Positions 1 through 7,234 of a DNA stretch of 42,786 bases are shown one piece after another. A program made the position numbers and the translations under genes. Position 1 is the stretch's first letter. Every line of letters begins with the position of its first letter. The DNA lies in contig JAQXQS010000170.1 of NCBI GenBank assembly GCA_029101305.1, positions 1 through 42,786 on the forward strand, given 5' to 3'. The stretch comes from Clostridia bacterium. GTDB taxonomy: Bacteria > Bacillota > Clostridia > Lachnospirales > Lachnospiraceae. Under the pieces are notes generated by a model that saw only the letters and a program-made list of their open reading frames with translations, was not told the origin of the DNA and made no database searches.

Positions 1-199
1 TTACTATGAAAGTCCTGTGCAGCAGCCATGAATCCAGCATGCTTGCATGTTGGATTTATGGATATTGCACAGGCTAGACTGTATGAGTAAGTAGGGCGAT
101 AGCCCGGATTACGAATACAGTCGGCGATTGCGGGAGCACCATAGGTGCGGAGCAATCGACTTTCATTTATGGTGATGTCTGCGTAAACAGACATGTCCG
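1..199 (+). repeat. Long copy of a structured multi-hairpin repeat element
   Basis: Nested inverted repeats cover this stretch. An outer stem pairs 6-14 with 158-166 (ATGAAAGTC / GACTTTCAT). Inside it are three hairpins: 14-21 with 66-73, topped by 31-36 with 51-56; 77-84 with 115-122, topped by 94-97 with 102-105 around a GATA loop; and 125-131 with 152-158, topped by 136-140 with 144-148. A fourth hairpin follows at 175-181 with 188-194. The two flanks reappear at 40350-40422 without the three inner arms, so this is a repeated family and not chance pairing. It may start just before the window. It lies upstream of the dehydrogenase gene in the same direction. Whether it acts as RNA (leader, small RNA) or as a DNA-level mobile repeat cannot be told from the sequence. 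I do not recognise it as a named RNA family. Confidence 0.75.
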
Positions 200-286
200 T
201 TTAGAAATAAACCACCAAAATGGAGTGTGCCGATTGAAGACTGCTTTTCCTCACGCTCCAGAGCATATAAAAAGGGGACTGACATC

Positions 287-1243
287 ATGGAAAACATAAG
301 TTATGGAAAAATCGTACTGATCGGTGCAGGTCATGTGGGTTCCGCCATTCTGGATTCCCTCCTGCGAATGAATCTTGCTGATGAGATTGTTGTGATAAAC
401 AGAAATGAGAAAAAAGCTCTGGGTGTGGTGCTGGATGCCAGCCACACTACTGCTTTTGCATACAGCGCTAACGCCAATATCCGGGTAGGCACTTACGAGG
501 ACTGCAAAGATGCCCAGATTATCATTAATACCGCAGGTCCCAGCATCCAGCCTGGCAATTCCAGAGACCGTATGGTTCTTTTGCAGACCAATGTCAAAGT
601 TATGAAAGAAATCATGACACAGATCACCACTTACACCCGGTCCGCCATTATTATCAATGTTTCGAATCCAATGGACATTCTGACCTATATTGCACAGAAG
701 GAATTTGACTATCCGAGAAATCTCCTGATCGGCACCGGTACCCTTCTGGACACCGCCAGATTCAACAAAATGCTGGCTGACCTTTGCGGCGTAGACGCAA
801 AAAATGTCACCGGATTCGTACTTGGCGAACACGGTGGCACCAGCTTCATTCCATGGAATGCAGTTAATATTGTAGGAATTCCTTTTTCCGATTTTCAGAA
901 TCAGTTTGGCTTAAAAGAGCCCATCGACCGTGAAAAACTGCTTCACGAGGTAAAAGTCAGTGGACTTGACATTGTAGAATTAAAGGGCTACACAAGCTCC
1001 GGCATCGCCTTAAGTGTGTGCCGTCTTGTTGGTGCCATTATGAGAAATGAACGCGCCGTTGTACCGGCTTCCGTTGTTCTGGAAGGGGAATATGGACTAA
1101 CCGGAATCGCAATGAGCCTTCCATGCGTCATTTCCAGAAATGGTGTGGAACGCACCTTGCAGATTCCGTTGGATGAAGAAGGGGAGAAAAATTTGAAAGC
1201 ATGCTACGATTATCTTCGTGGTGTGATTGAGAGTATTTCCTAA
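287..1243 (+). CDS. L-lactate / L-2-hydroxyacid dehydrogenase
   Basis: This is a cytosolic NAD-dependent dehydrogenase of the LDH/MDH family that interconverts a 2-oxoacid and an L-2-hydroxyacid. The start at 287 is preceded by AAAGGGG at a good distance. A GTG at 227 would add 20 unlikely residues. The product has 318 residues, normal for the family. It shows the Rossmann glycine motif GAGHVG (13-18), the substrate-binding Asp155/Arg158 pair in LLDTARF, and the catalytic His182 in GEHGG. By my alignment the position that is Gln in lactate and Arg in malate dehydrogenases falls on a hydrophobic Ile (around 87 in GPSIQPG). That resembles L-hydroxyisocaproate dehydrogenases, so the natural substrate may be a bulkier 2-oxoacid. 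A hairpin (220-228 with 252-260) sits just before the start region. The gene stands alone and is followed by a terminator. Confidence 0.9.
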   Translation: MENISYGKIVLIGAGHVGSAILDSLLRMNLADEIVVINRNEKKALGVVLDASHTTAFAYSANANIRVGTYEDCKDAQIIINTAGPSIQPGNSRDRMVLLQTNVKVMKEIMTQITTYTRSAIIINVSNPMDILTYIAQKEFDYPRNLLIGTGTLLDTARFNKMLADLCGVDAKNVTGFVLGEHGGTSFIPWNAVNIVGIPFSDFQNQFGLKEPIDREKLLHEVKVSGLDIVELKGYTSSGIALSVCRLVGAIMRNERAVVPASVVLEGEYGLTGIAMSLPCVISRNGVERTLQIPLDEEGEKNLKACYDYLRGVIESIS

Positions 1244-1307
1244 AATATATTCCAAACGCATTCTGCACATTACACGCTGTAAGTGATTCCATAGCAGCAA
1301 AAAATAA

Positions 1308-1356
1308 CCAATACCTGCCAGTTGTAAAAACAATTTACATTTGGCAGGTATTTTTA
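1308..1356. terminator. Bidirectional rho-independent terminator
   Basis: The arms AATACCTGCCA and TGGCAGGTATT flank an inner GTTGTAAA/TTTACAT pairing, and a T run follows on the plus strand. It lies between the convergent dehydrogenase and 4Fe-4S genes and can serve both. Confidence 0.8.
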
Positions 1357-1368
1357 ATTGTAGGTTTT

Positions 1369-2229
1369 TTAACGCCTCACTCCACTTTTAATCGCATGCG
1401 CCGGACACGCCTGCTTGCACCGTCCACAGCGGATACACTCACAGCTGTTGGGATTTTCCACAGGGTTGACCTCCATTCGGCAGGCTTTTGCACATTTTCC
1501 ACAGTGGATACATTTATCCATATCCACACTGTACCGATAAATGGACACTTTATTAAATATGGAATAAAACGCACCAAGCGGGCAGATATATTTGCAAAAT
1601 GGCCGGTATATTATAATAGAAAGAATAATCGTCACAATAAGGATCATATTTTTCCATATGTACAGCCATCCGATCGCACCACGCATTGCCTTATTCAAAA
1701 GAACAAGCGGTAGTCCACCCTCCAGAGTGCCCGCCGGACAGATCAGCTTGCAGAAATAAGGAGCGCCCTGTCCCATTACGTCTGTGAGCACCAGCGGAAG
1801 CAGGATTACAAACACCAGGAAAATCACATACTTCAATTTTCGGAGCACCTTGTCCCATTTAAAGGTACGGATTTTCTTCGGAAAGGGAATCTTGTTCAGC
1901 AGATCCTGGACCAGTCCGAATGGGCACAGGAATCCGCAGACCAGTCTTCCCATAAGCGCACCAATGAAAATCAGAAATCCCACCACATAATAAGCAAATT
2001 TAAAGTTCCAGCTTCCGATCACTGCCTGCAACGAGCCAATAGGACAGGCACCTGTAGCTCCGGGGCAGGAATAACAATTCAGCCCCGGCACACATAGGTT
2101 TTTCGTTTTTCCAGTATAAATCTTTCCCGTTACAAAACCAGCTACATGGGAATTTGTAAATGCAGCCCACAAAGCCTGTATGGTATGTCTGGGCCAGTCT
2201 TTTATATTCGTTTTTTTATCCAATTCCAA
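1369..2229 (-). CDS. Membrane-bound 4Fe-4S protein (NapH/FixG-like)
   Basis: A 286-residue polytopic membrane protein that probably passes electrons across the membrane. Hydrophobic segments lie around residues 74-94, 131-150 and 192-208. The cytoplasmic tail carries two ferredoxin-type clusters: Cys240/243/246/250, and Cys265/268/271/275 with a Cys263 nearby. Further paired cysteines (46, 52, 55, 62; CGFLC at 98-102; CKLIC at 160-164; CKYIC at 212-216) match NapH/YccM/FixG-like proteins. The start is a TTG at 2229 preceded by GGAG, and the first 14 nt overlap the end of the small CXXC gene, which suggests translational coupling. The neighbouring thioredoxin-fold protein suggests that reducing power is delivered to extracytoplasmic thiols. 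The electron donor and final acceptor cannot be read from the sequence. Confidence 0.88.
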   Translation of the reverse strand: MELDKKTNIKDWPRHTIQALWAAFTNSHVAGFVTGKIYTGKTKNLCVPGLNCYSCPGATGACPIGSLQAVIGSWNFKFAYYVVGFLIFIGALMGRLVCGFLCPFGLVQDLLNKIPFPKKIRTFKWDKVLRKLKYVIFLVFVILLPLVLTDVMGQGAPYFCKLICPAGTLEGGLPLVLLNKAMRGAIGWLYIWKNMILIVTIILSIIIYRPFCKYICPLGAFYSIFNKVSIYRYSVDMDKCIHCGKCAKACRMEVNPVENPNSCECIRCGRCKQACPAHAIKSGVRR

Positions 2230-2365
2230 TACACTCCATACAGATATTTACAGCTTTCGTCAGGACGACTTCCATCTCGCCCCTGTATATGCCAAATGCC
2301 ATCATCAGAATCCCCACAGCTACAAGGGCGATTCCGGTCCATCTGGTCTGTGTTAATTTTTTCAT
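2216..2365 (-). CDS. CD1871A-type small CXXC membrane protein
   Basis: A 49-residue ORF starting MKKLTQTRWTGIA, with one hydrophobic segment (about residues 10-26) and a C-terminal CMEC (Cys-x-x-Cys) near the end. This size and layout match the CD1871A-family CXXC motif-containing proteins that in Clostridia sit between a TlpA-like thioredoxin protein and a 4Fe-4S membrane protein, which is the arrangement here. Its stop overlaps the TTG start of the downstream 4Fe-4S gene by 14 nt. A plausible role is a membrane-anchored thiol carrier in the relay. That role is inferred from the context and the CXXC, not demonstrated. GGAAAG lies upstream of the ATG as a moderate ribosome binding site. Confidence 0.85.
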   Translation of the reverse strand: MKKLTQTRWTGIALVAVGILMMAFGIYRGEMEVVLTKAVNICMECIGIG

Positions 2366-2400
2366 ACGCTTAATTCCATCTTTCCTAAACAGTTTGCCTT

Positions 2401-3666
2401 TTATTTGCCTGCGTTAATTTTCTCCAGTTCGTCCTTAACCGCAGCTTCCCACTCTTCCAGGCTCCTGCTTCCCATGATTGGGTCTCCTACAATGTTTCCA
2501 TCCTTGTCTACAAAGAAGGATTCGGGAAAACTACTCAATCCACTGATACGACCGTTGAAATTTCCTTCATCTGGAATCAGAAGCGGATAGGTAACTCCTG
2601 TTTTTTCCCGCAAAACCTGCGCCTTTTTCACTACGTCCTCGTCCGTTTTTCCATCATCTCCAATGGTATCCATTACCATTCCGACTACGCCGACGCCCTG
2701 CTCTTTCATTTCCTGATAAAGCTTATCCAGATCCGGCATTTCATTGACGCATGGGGAACACCAGGTGGTAAAAGCATTTACAAGGGTCAGGTCATAATCG
2801 CTGAACACTTTTTCTGTGTATTCATTTCCATCAATATCCGTGGTTGTAAAGGTGCCAACATTCGTTGCATCCGGATTGATATTTTCTGCAGGCTGATCAA
2901 AAACAGACAGGTTTGAATTAAATTCAGTCATATCTGTAAGTGTAGTCTCTATTTTTTCAATTTCATCTGTTAATTCTGATTCTGCGTTTTTGTTGATGCT
3001 GAGATAGTATTTATATTTTCCGTCTGCGCTGGTTCCCAGTTCTTTATGCTCATTACAGCCGGTAATGGAATCCAGGTCGTCAATCACATCTGTGCTGTAA
3101 GCACCCAGTGTACCAATTCGTTCAATACTTGCAAGCCAGTCCTCAAATCCGGTTCCCAGCATGTTTACGTCTTCATCTTTCTGTTCTTCTGTAAGCTTAT
3201 CCCAGTGAAGGAATCCATAATCAAATCCGGACATATCATCCTTCCATTTTTCAGCTGTAATCATAACCACATCCGAATTATCCATCTGTTTCTTCAGTTC
3301 ATCCGGAAGAACCGCTTTTAAACCAAGATATGGATATTCATAGGAATCCTGGGATTTCATACTGATGCTGCTGGCTTTCACTGTTTTTTCCAGCGGTGTT
3401 CCATCCTCGGAAAATACCATAGTCTCGGAATTATCTGACGCCTCATCAGCGGATACTGCGACACCGGCTCCATCAGCGGATACGGTCACTCCGGCTGCAT
3501 CGGCAGACACGGCCACTCCGGCTTCGTCAGCAGAAACCGCTGCACCAGTTTCCTCTGCAGACTCTGATTTTTCTGCCGTATCAGCTGCCAGAACTCCCGT
3601 CAGATTTACAGATGTCATTGTAAGCATTCCCGCTGCCAGGAATGCGAGAAGTCTTTTTTTATTCAT
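2401..3666 (-). CDS. Secreted TlpA/ResA-type thioredoxin-fold protein
   Basis: A 421-residue protein with a signal peptide (1-28, likely cut after VLA; no lipobox Cys). A low-complexity Ala/Val/Ser/Asp linker (30-80) with four 9-residue repeats follows. Residues 95-250 form a domain I do not recognise. The C-terminal thioredoxin-like domain (about 262-417) has the redox motif WCSPC (Cys303, Cys306), followed by a typical NEMPDL helix. It should act outside the membrane as a thiol-disulfide reductase. AAGGAGA precedes the ATG. It is the first gene of the minus-strand operon with the CXXC and 4Fe-4S genes, so those two probably keep its cysteines reduced. Such operons are sometimes found near methionine sulfoxide reductase genes, but none is visible here. 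Its physiological substrate is unknown. Confidence 0.9.
   Translation of the reverse strand: MNKKRLLAFLAAGMLTMTSVNLTGVLAADTAEKSESAEETGAAVSADEAGVAVSADAAGVTVSADGAGVAVSADEASDNSETMVFSEDGTPLEKTVKASSISMKSQDSYEYPYLGLKAVLPDELKKQMDNSDVVMITAEKWKDDMSGFDYGFLHWDKLTEEQKDEDVNMLGTGFEDWLASIERIGTLGAYSTDVIDDLDSITGCNEHKELGTSADGKYKYYLSINKNAESELTDEIEKIETTLTDMTEFNSNLSVFDQPAENINPDATNVGTFTTTDIDGNEYTEKVFSDYDLTLVNAFTTWCSPCVNEMPDLDKLYQEMKEQGVGVVGMVMDTIGDDGKTDEDVVKKAQVLREKTGVTYPLLIPDEGNFNGRISGLSSFPESFFVDKDGNIVGDPIMGSRSLEEWEAAVKDELEKINAGK
3430..3537 (-). repeat. Four tandem 27-bp coding repeats
   Basis: Inside the thioredoxin-fold gene, residues 44-79 are four 9-residue units: VSADEAGVA, VSADAAGVT, VSADGAGVA and VSADEASDN. 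At DNA level the units are 27 bp, so copy number can change without a frameshift. The segment probably forms a flexible spacer between the membrane-proximal end and the folded domains. Confidence 0.85.
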
Positions 3667-3872
3667 TATATTAAATCTCCTTTTTCTGCTTTATTCCCTC
3701 ACAGAGTTGACAGGCTGTTGCGGTTTATGCTCTGCATTTTCTTCATCTCTGTGCTTTTATCTGAGCATATTCTAACACCCTTCCTATAAAATCCGTGTTA
3801 AGATTTCCTGATTTCACAGAAAAAACATATAAAATTTTTAAATCATACCACTTGAAGCGACACCCCAATACT

Positions 3873-5522
3873 TTATTCCACATCCGCACTCTCATCTGCA
3901 ATATACTCAAAGAAATCAAAATCTGCCGTATGCTGATGCATCATGCGGTCACCACAGGTAATTCCCACAAAAGCCCCTGTAAATTCTCCAAATTCTGAAT
4001 ACTCATCCGAGAATTTCGTAGTATCGAAACGTGGCCCGATTTCTTTGTAATTTTCCCCATCCAGCGACCATTCGAAATAAGATTCTCTTCCTTTTACTTC
4101 CAGTCTCATCCAGATGTCCTGACCATTCTCCACATAAGTCCGCGCTTCCGGAAATTCCCGTTTGGTTCCGTTTTCCACCTGCATAACAGAAATGGCGCTG
4201 TGATTCAGGGTATCGCTGAAATATTTGTATAAATACACAAAATTCATATTGTCATAGTAAAGGATCAGACCAGCTGTGTGCTGATAACTAAGTGGCGTGA
4301 AATCAAGTTTCGTCGCAACTGTTGCCTGTACACTGGTTAACTTTCTCGCCAGAATACTTGCTTTATTTAAAGAGCAGCCAGATTCCTGCCCGCGCAGACG
4401 GATCCAGCCTGGTCTTGCTTTCAGATCAACAAAGGTCTGAGGATCAATGCGTGGTGCATAATATCCGATTCCAAGAGTTTCGGAATCAAAATCATCCTTC
4501 TGTGAAAGTTTCTTCACAGGATACTCTGGCAGCTTGCTTTCCTCTACAAATTCCTGTGCCAGATTCCCGCCACCTTCCATCCGAAGCCAGCCATCCGCTG
4601 TCCATTTCATACGCTGGATGGCAGTCTCACGGCCAAGTGTGCAGCGAAGCTCCGGTACAAAAGGTCTGGCAGTAAGATGCACAAGCCAGGTCTCACCATT
4701 TGGAAGATCCACATAGCTGGCGTGACCGGATTTCTGCAGCTTGCTTTCCGGATTATAATAACGGGGCTTCAGATGATCCCAGTCAGCACGCTCATTGTGC
4801 GCTTCCGGAGAGGAGGTCAGGATCGGATTGCAGGGATCTGCCTCATAAGGTCCCCAAACATTTTTTGAACGCCCCATTGTTACACTGTGATAATAACCAG
4901 TGCCACCTTCTGCACACATAATATAGTAGTAATCCCCATGCTTCGTCAAGTGAGGCGCTTCGATACAACCACGGTCAGTTCCGCCCCGCCAGAAAGCCTT
5001 TGGCATTCCCACTACTTTTTTCTCTTTCGGATCATACTCTGCAATACAGATCGGGCCAGGCTTCTCATACTCCGCTCTGGTCTCCCACTCCAATGCCACA
5101 ATATATTTTTTCCCATCATCATCATGAAACATAGAGGCATCAAAGCCGGAGGAATGAAGGTAAACCGGCTCACTCCAGGGTCCCCGCAAATCTTTCGCTG
5201 TGATTAAATAATTATCTACGTCAAAATATCTGGCATTCATGGAGTTCATAACTCCATAAACCACATAAAACAGGTCATCTTCCTCACAATAAGTCAGACA
5301 AGGCGCCCAGATTCCCTTGGCACTGGGCAGCTTCTTCAGATCGGGATCCTCAGCATTGGTAAGTGCATGGGAATAAAGTTCCCAATTTTTCATATCTCTG
5401 GAATGGTAAATGGGGATTCCTGGAAACCACTCAAAAGATGAAACTGCAATATAGAAATCATCGCCTTTGCGACAGATACAGGGATCAGCATGGAAACCTG
5501 GTAAAATCGGGTTGTGAATCAT
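3873..5522 (-). CDS. xynB: GH43 beta-xylosidase (xylan/arabinoxylan oligosaccharides)
   Basis: A 549-residue glycoside hydrolase with no signal peptide, so it probably acts in the cytoplasm on imported xylo-oligosaccharides, releasing xylose. The five-bladed GH43 domain shows the expected acidic triad: Asp13 in FHADP (general base), Asp128 in FDAS (pKa modulator) and Glu188 in CIEAPHL (general acid). The second half (about 340-540) is the beta-sandwich domain usual in GH43 subfamilies of XynB type. GAGAGG precedes the ATG. It is divergent from an AraC regulator with a shared 145-bp promoter region, so that regulator is its likely activator. Some relatives are bifunctional with alpha-L-arabinofuranosidase activity, which cannot be excluded. 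No transporter lies beside it. Confidence 0.92.
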   Translation of the reverse strand: MIHNPILPGFHADPCICRKGDDFYIAVSSFEWFPGIPIYHSRDMKNWELYSHALTNAEDPDLKKLPSAKGIWAPCLTYCEEDDLFYVVYGVMNSMNARYFDVDNYLITAKDLRGPWSEPVYLHSSGFDASMFHDDDGKKYIVALEWETRAEYEKPGPICIAEYDPKEKKVVGMPKAFWRGGTDRGCIEAPHLTKHGDYYYIMCAEGGTGYYHSVTMGRSKNVWGPYEADPCNPILTSSPEAHNERADWDHLKPRYYNPESKLQKSGHASYVDLPNGETWLVHLTARPFVPELRCTLGRETAIQRMKWTADGWLRMEGGGNLAQEFVEESKLPEYPVKKLSQKDDFDSETLGIGYYAPRIDPQTFVDLKARPGWIRLRGQESGCSLNKASILARKLTSVQATVATKLDFTPLSYQHTAGLILYYDNMNFVYLYKYFSDTLNHSAISVMQVENGTKREFPEARTYVENGQDIWMRLEVKGRESYFEWSLDGENYKEIGPRFDTTKFSDEYSEFGEFTGAFVGITCGDRMMHQHTADFDFFEYIADESADVE

Positions 5523-5593
5523 AATAAAAGCCTCTCTTTCTCAAAAAACATCCATCCATACAGGACTTTCACAGTAAATTCAGCATAAATTAC

Positions 5594-5623
5594 TTGCCAG
5601 CAATTTTCAAGATATGATAGTAT
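5594..5623 (+). promoter_or_regulatory. Promoter candidate for the AraC gene
   Basis: TTGCCA (5594-5599) and TAGTAT (5618-5623) are separated by 18 bp, about 45 bp ahead of the AraC start. The region is shared with the divergent GH43 gene, so activator sites are expected here, but no clear direct repeat was identified. Confidence 0.45.
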
Positions 5624-5667
5624 CTAAGTAATAGGTCAATATTCTCTTTTTCACGGTGACAAATATT

Positions 5668-6546
5668 ATGAAAAAAATATTTACAGAATCAAATTATGAA
5701 GTAATTCCACTGGACACCAGAACTAACGTATGTTTTTACACCTCCATCGACCCCCAAAGCTATGTCCCACCACACTGGCATGATGCAATTGAAATCATTT
5801 ACCTTCTTGAAGGCGAGTTAAAAATTATTTCAGATGGAATCACCCAGGAATTGCAGCACCGTCAGTGCATACTGATACAGCCCAACAAAATTCACGCCAC
5901 TTTATGTACCCGCCCCAATAAGGCCATTGTTTTCCAGATTCCTCTGTCCTTTATGGAAAAATTTGTTCCGGGGGCTTCCAGACTTACTTTTCAATTAAAT
6001 GATTCTCCTGGATTTTCCGCTTCTGACACACTGGACTTATATGTGGAAAATATTAGGAAACTAAAGAGAAATTTGGAAGAAATGCAATTTATAATGGACA
6101 CGAAACCAGATGGCGCAATGCTCTTATTTAATGGACTTCTTTTCCAGGTTCTTTATCAGCTGTATCATGATTTCAGTTCTTCCCAGCCAGCCGCCTCCAA
6201 TAACAGACAGGTTCGTAATCTGGAAAAATTAAAACCGGTTTTGGATTATATCAATGACAATTACAGGCACCCAATTGCTTTAGAAGAAGTTTCCCGGATT
6301 GCCATGTTTGACTCCAAATATTTTTGCCGTTTTTTCAAAAAATGCATGGGGACTACTTTTCTGGAATATCAGAACCAGATTCGCCTTTCCCATATTTACC
6401 AGGATCTGATTTCCACAGATGATAAAATAGGAGATATATTAGAGCGGCATGGTTTTACTAATTACAAATTGTTTCGCCGAATGTTTTTTCAGCATTTTGG
6501 ATGCACACCCACAGAAGTACGGAGGAGAATCTCATGCACATTTTAA
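5668..6546 (+). CDS. AraC-family transcriptional regulator
   Basis: A 292-residue regulator. The N-terminal part is a cupin-like sensing domain with the metal/ligand-type pattern PPHWHDAIEI followed by LLEGELKII. The C-terminal about 100 residues hold the two helix-turn-helix units of AraC/XylS proteins (ALEEVSRIAMFDSKYFCRFFKK, split here as ALEEVSRIA and SKYFCRFFKK, then GFTNYKLFRRMFFQHFG). I chose the ATG at 5668 because GGTGA lies 8 nt upstream; an in-frame GTG at 5656 would add four residues. Divergence from the GH43 xylosidase suggests it activates that gene in response to xylose or xylo-oligosaccharides. Its last 13 nt overlap the next gene, a response regulator, so all three plus-strand genes are likely cotranscribed. 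Confidence 0.88.
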   Translation: MKKIFTESNYEVIPLDTRTNVCFYTSIDPQSYVPPHWHDAIEIIYLLEGELKIISDGITQELQHRQCILIQPNKIHATLCTRPNKAIVFQIPLSFMEKFVPGASRLTFQLNDSPGFSASDTLDLYVENIRKLKRNLEEMQFIMDTKPDGAMLLFNGLLFQVLYQLYHDFSSSQPAASNNRQVRNLEKLKPVLDYINDNYRHPIALEEVSRIAMFDSKYFCRFFKKCMGTTFLEYQNQIRLSHIYQDLISTDDKIGDILERHGFTNYKLFRRMFFQHFGCTPTEVRRRISCTF

Positions 6547-7205
6547 TTATCGAAGATGAAGAACAGCTCTGCCGCTCTATCGCAGAAGGGCTTCGCATAG
6601 ACGGATATGAGGCAGATGTCTGTTTCGACGGCGCAGAGGGATTTTCCCTTTGCACAACTGAAAACTATGACCTGATTTTACTGGATCTGAACCTCCCTGG
6701 AATGGACGGGCTGGAAATCCTGCGCCAGTTCCGCAGGCAAAATTCCAATACTCCTGTTCTCATTCTATCTGCCCGCGACCAGATTCAGGACAAAGTGGAT
6801 GGACTGGATCTGGGAGCCAATGATTATCTTACCAAACCTTTCCATTTCGAGGAGCTGGAGGCACGGATCCGCAGCCTTACCAGGCGAAGGTTCATCCAGG
6901 AGGATGTATGCCTGAAATGGGAAAATCTGGTCTTTGATACCAGAACCCGGGAAGCTGCTGTAAATGGAACACCACTTTCTCTTACCAGGAAAGAAAGCAG
7001 TCTTCTGGAATATTTTCTCCTTCACCAGAACCGGGTGATCTCACCGGAGGAAATGATTGAACACCTCTGGGATGGCAGCGTAAATAGTTTCAGCAATTCC
7101 ATCCGTGTGCATATTTCAGCCCTGCGGAAAAAGCTGAAAGCGGCACTTGGAACTGATCCGATACAAAATAAAATCGGACAGGGATATATATGGGAGATAC
7201 ATTAA
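6534..7205 (+). CDS. OmpR/PhoB-family response regulator
   Basis: A 223-residue response regulator. The receiver domain (1-115) has the acidic pair at Glu7/Asp8, the phosphoacceptor Asp51 in LLLDLNLPGMDG-type context, and Lys101 in TKPF. The winged-helix DNA-binding domain (about 125-220) ends with the IRVHISALRKKL and GQGYIW motifs. GGAGGAG at 6521-6527 places the start at 6534, inside the last codons of the AraC gene. The adjacent kinase 29 nt downstream is its cognate partner. The regulon is not visible, though the AraC gene it overlaps could link it to sugar use. The signal sensed is unknown. Confidence 0.93.
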   Translation: MHILIIEDEEQLCRSIAEGLRIDGYEADVCFDGAEGFSLCTTENYDLILLDLNLPGMDGLEILRQFRRQNSNTPVLILSARDQIQDKVDGLDLGANDYLTKPFHFEELEARIRSLTRRRFIQEDVCLKWENLVFDTRTREAAVNGTPLSLTRKESSLLEYFLLHQNRVISPEEMIEHLWDGSVNSFSNSIRVHISALRKKLKAALGTDPIQNKIGQGYIWEIH

Positions 7206-7234
7206 TAGAAGGTGCGTTAACAGGAGGTGCATTG

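Noticed and set aside
1..199. Possibility that the structured element is a c-di-GMP, T-box or other known riboswitch
   Set aside because: I could not match any conserved core: no T-box TGGNACCGCG motif and no recognisable c-di-GMP aptamer core. The short copy also lacks most arms, which would destroy an aptamer.
3667..3872. Promoter of the thioredoxin-fold operon
   Set aside because: TTAACA and TAGAAT hexamers occur on the minus strand, but the spacer is about 21 bp, so no box pair was convincing enough to annotate.
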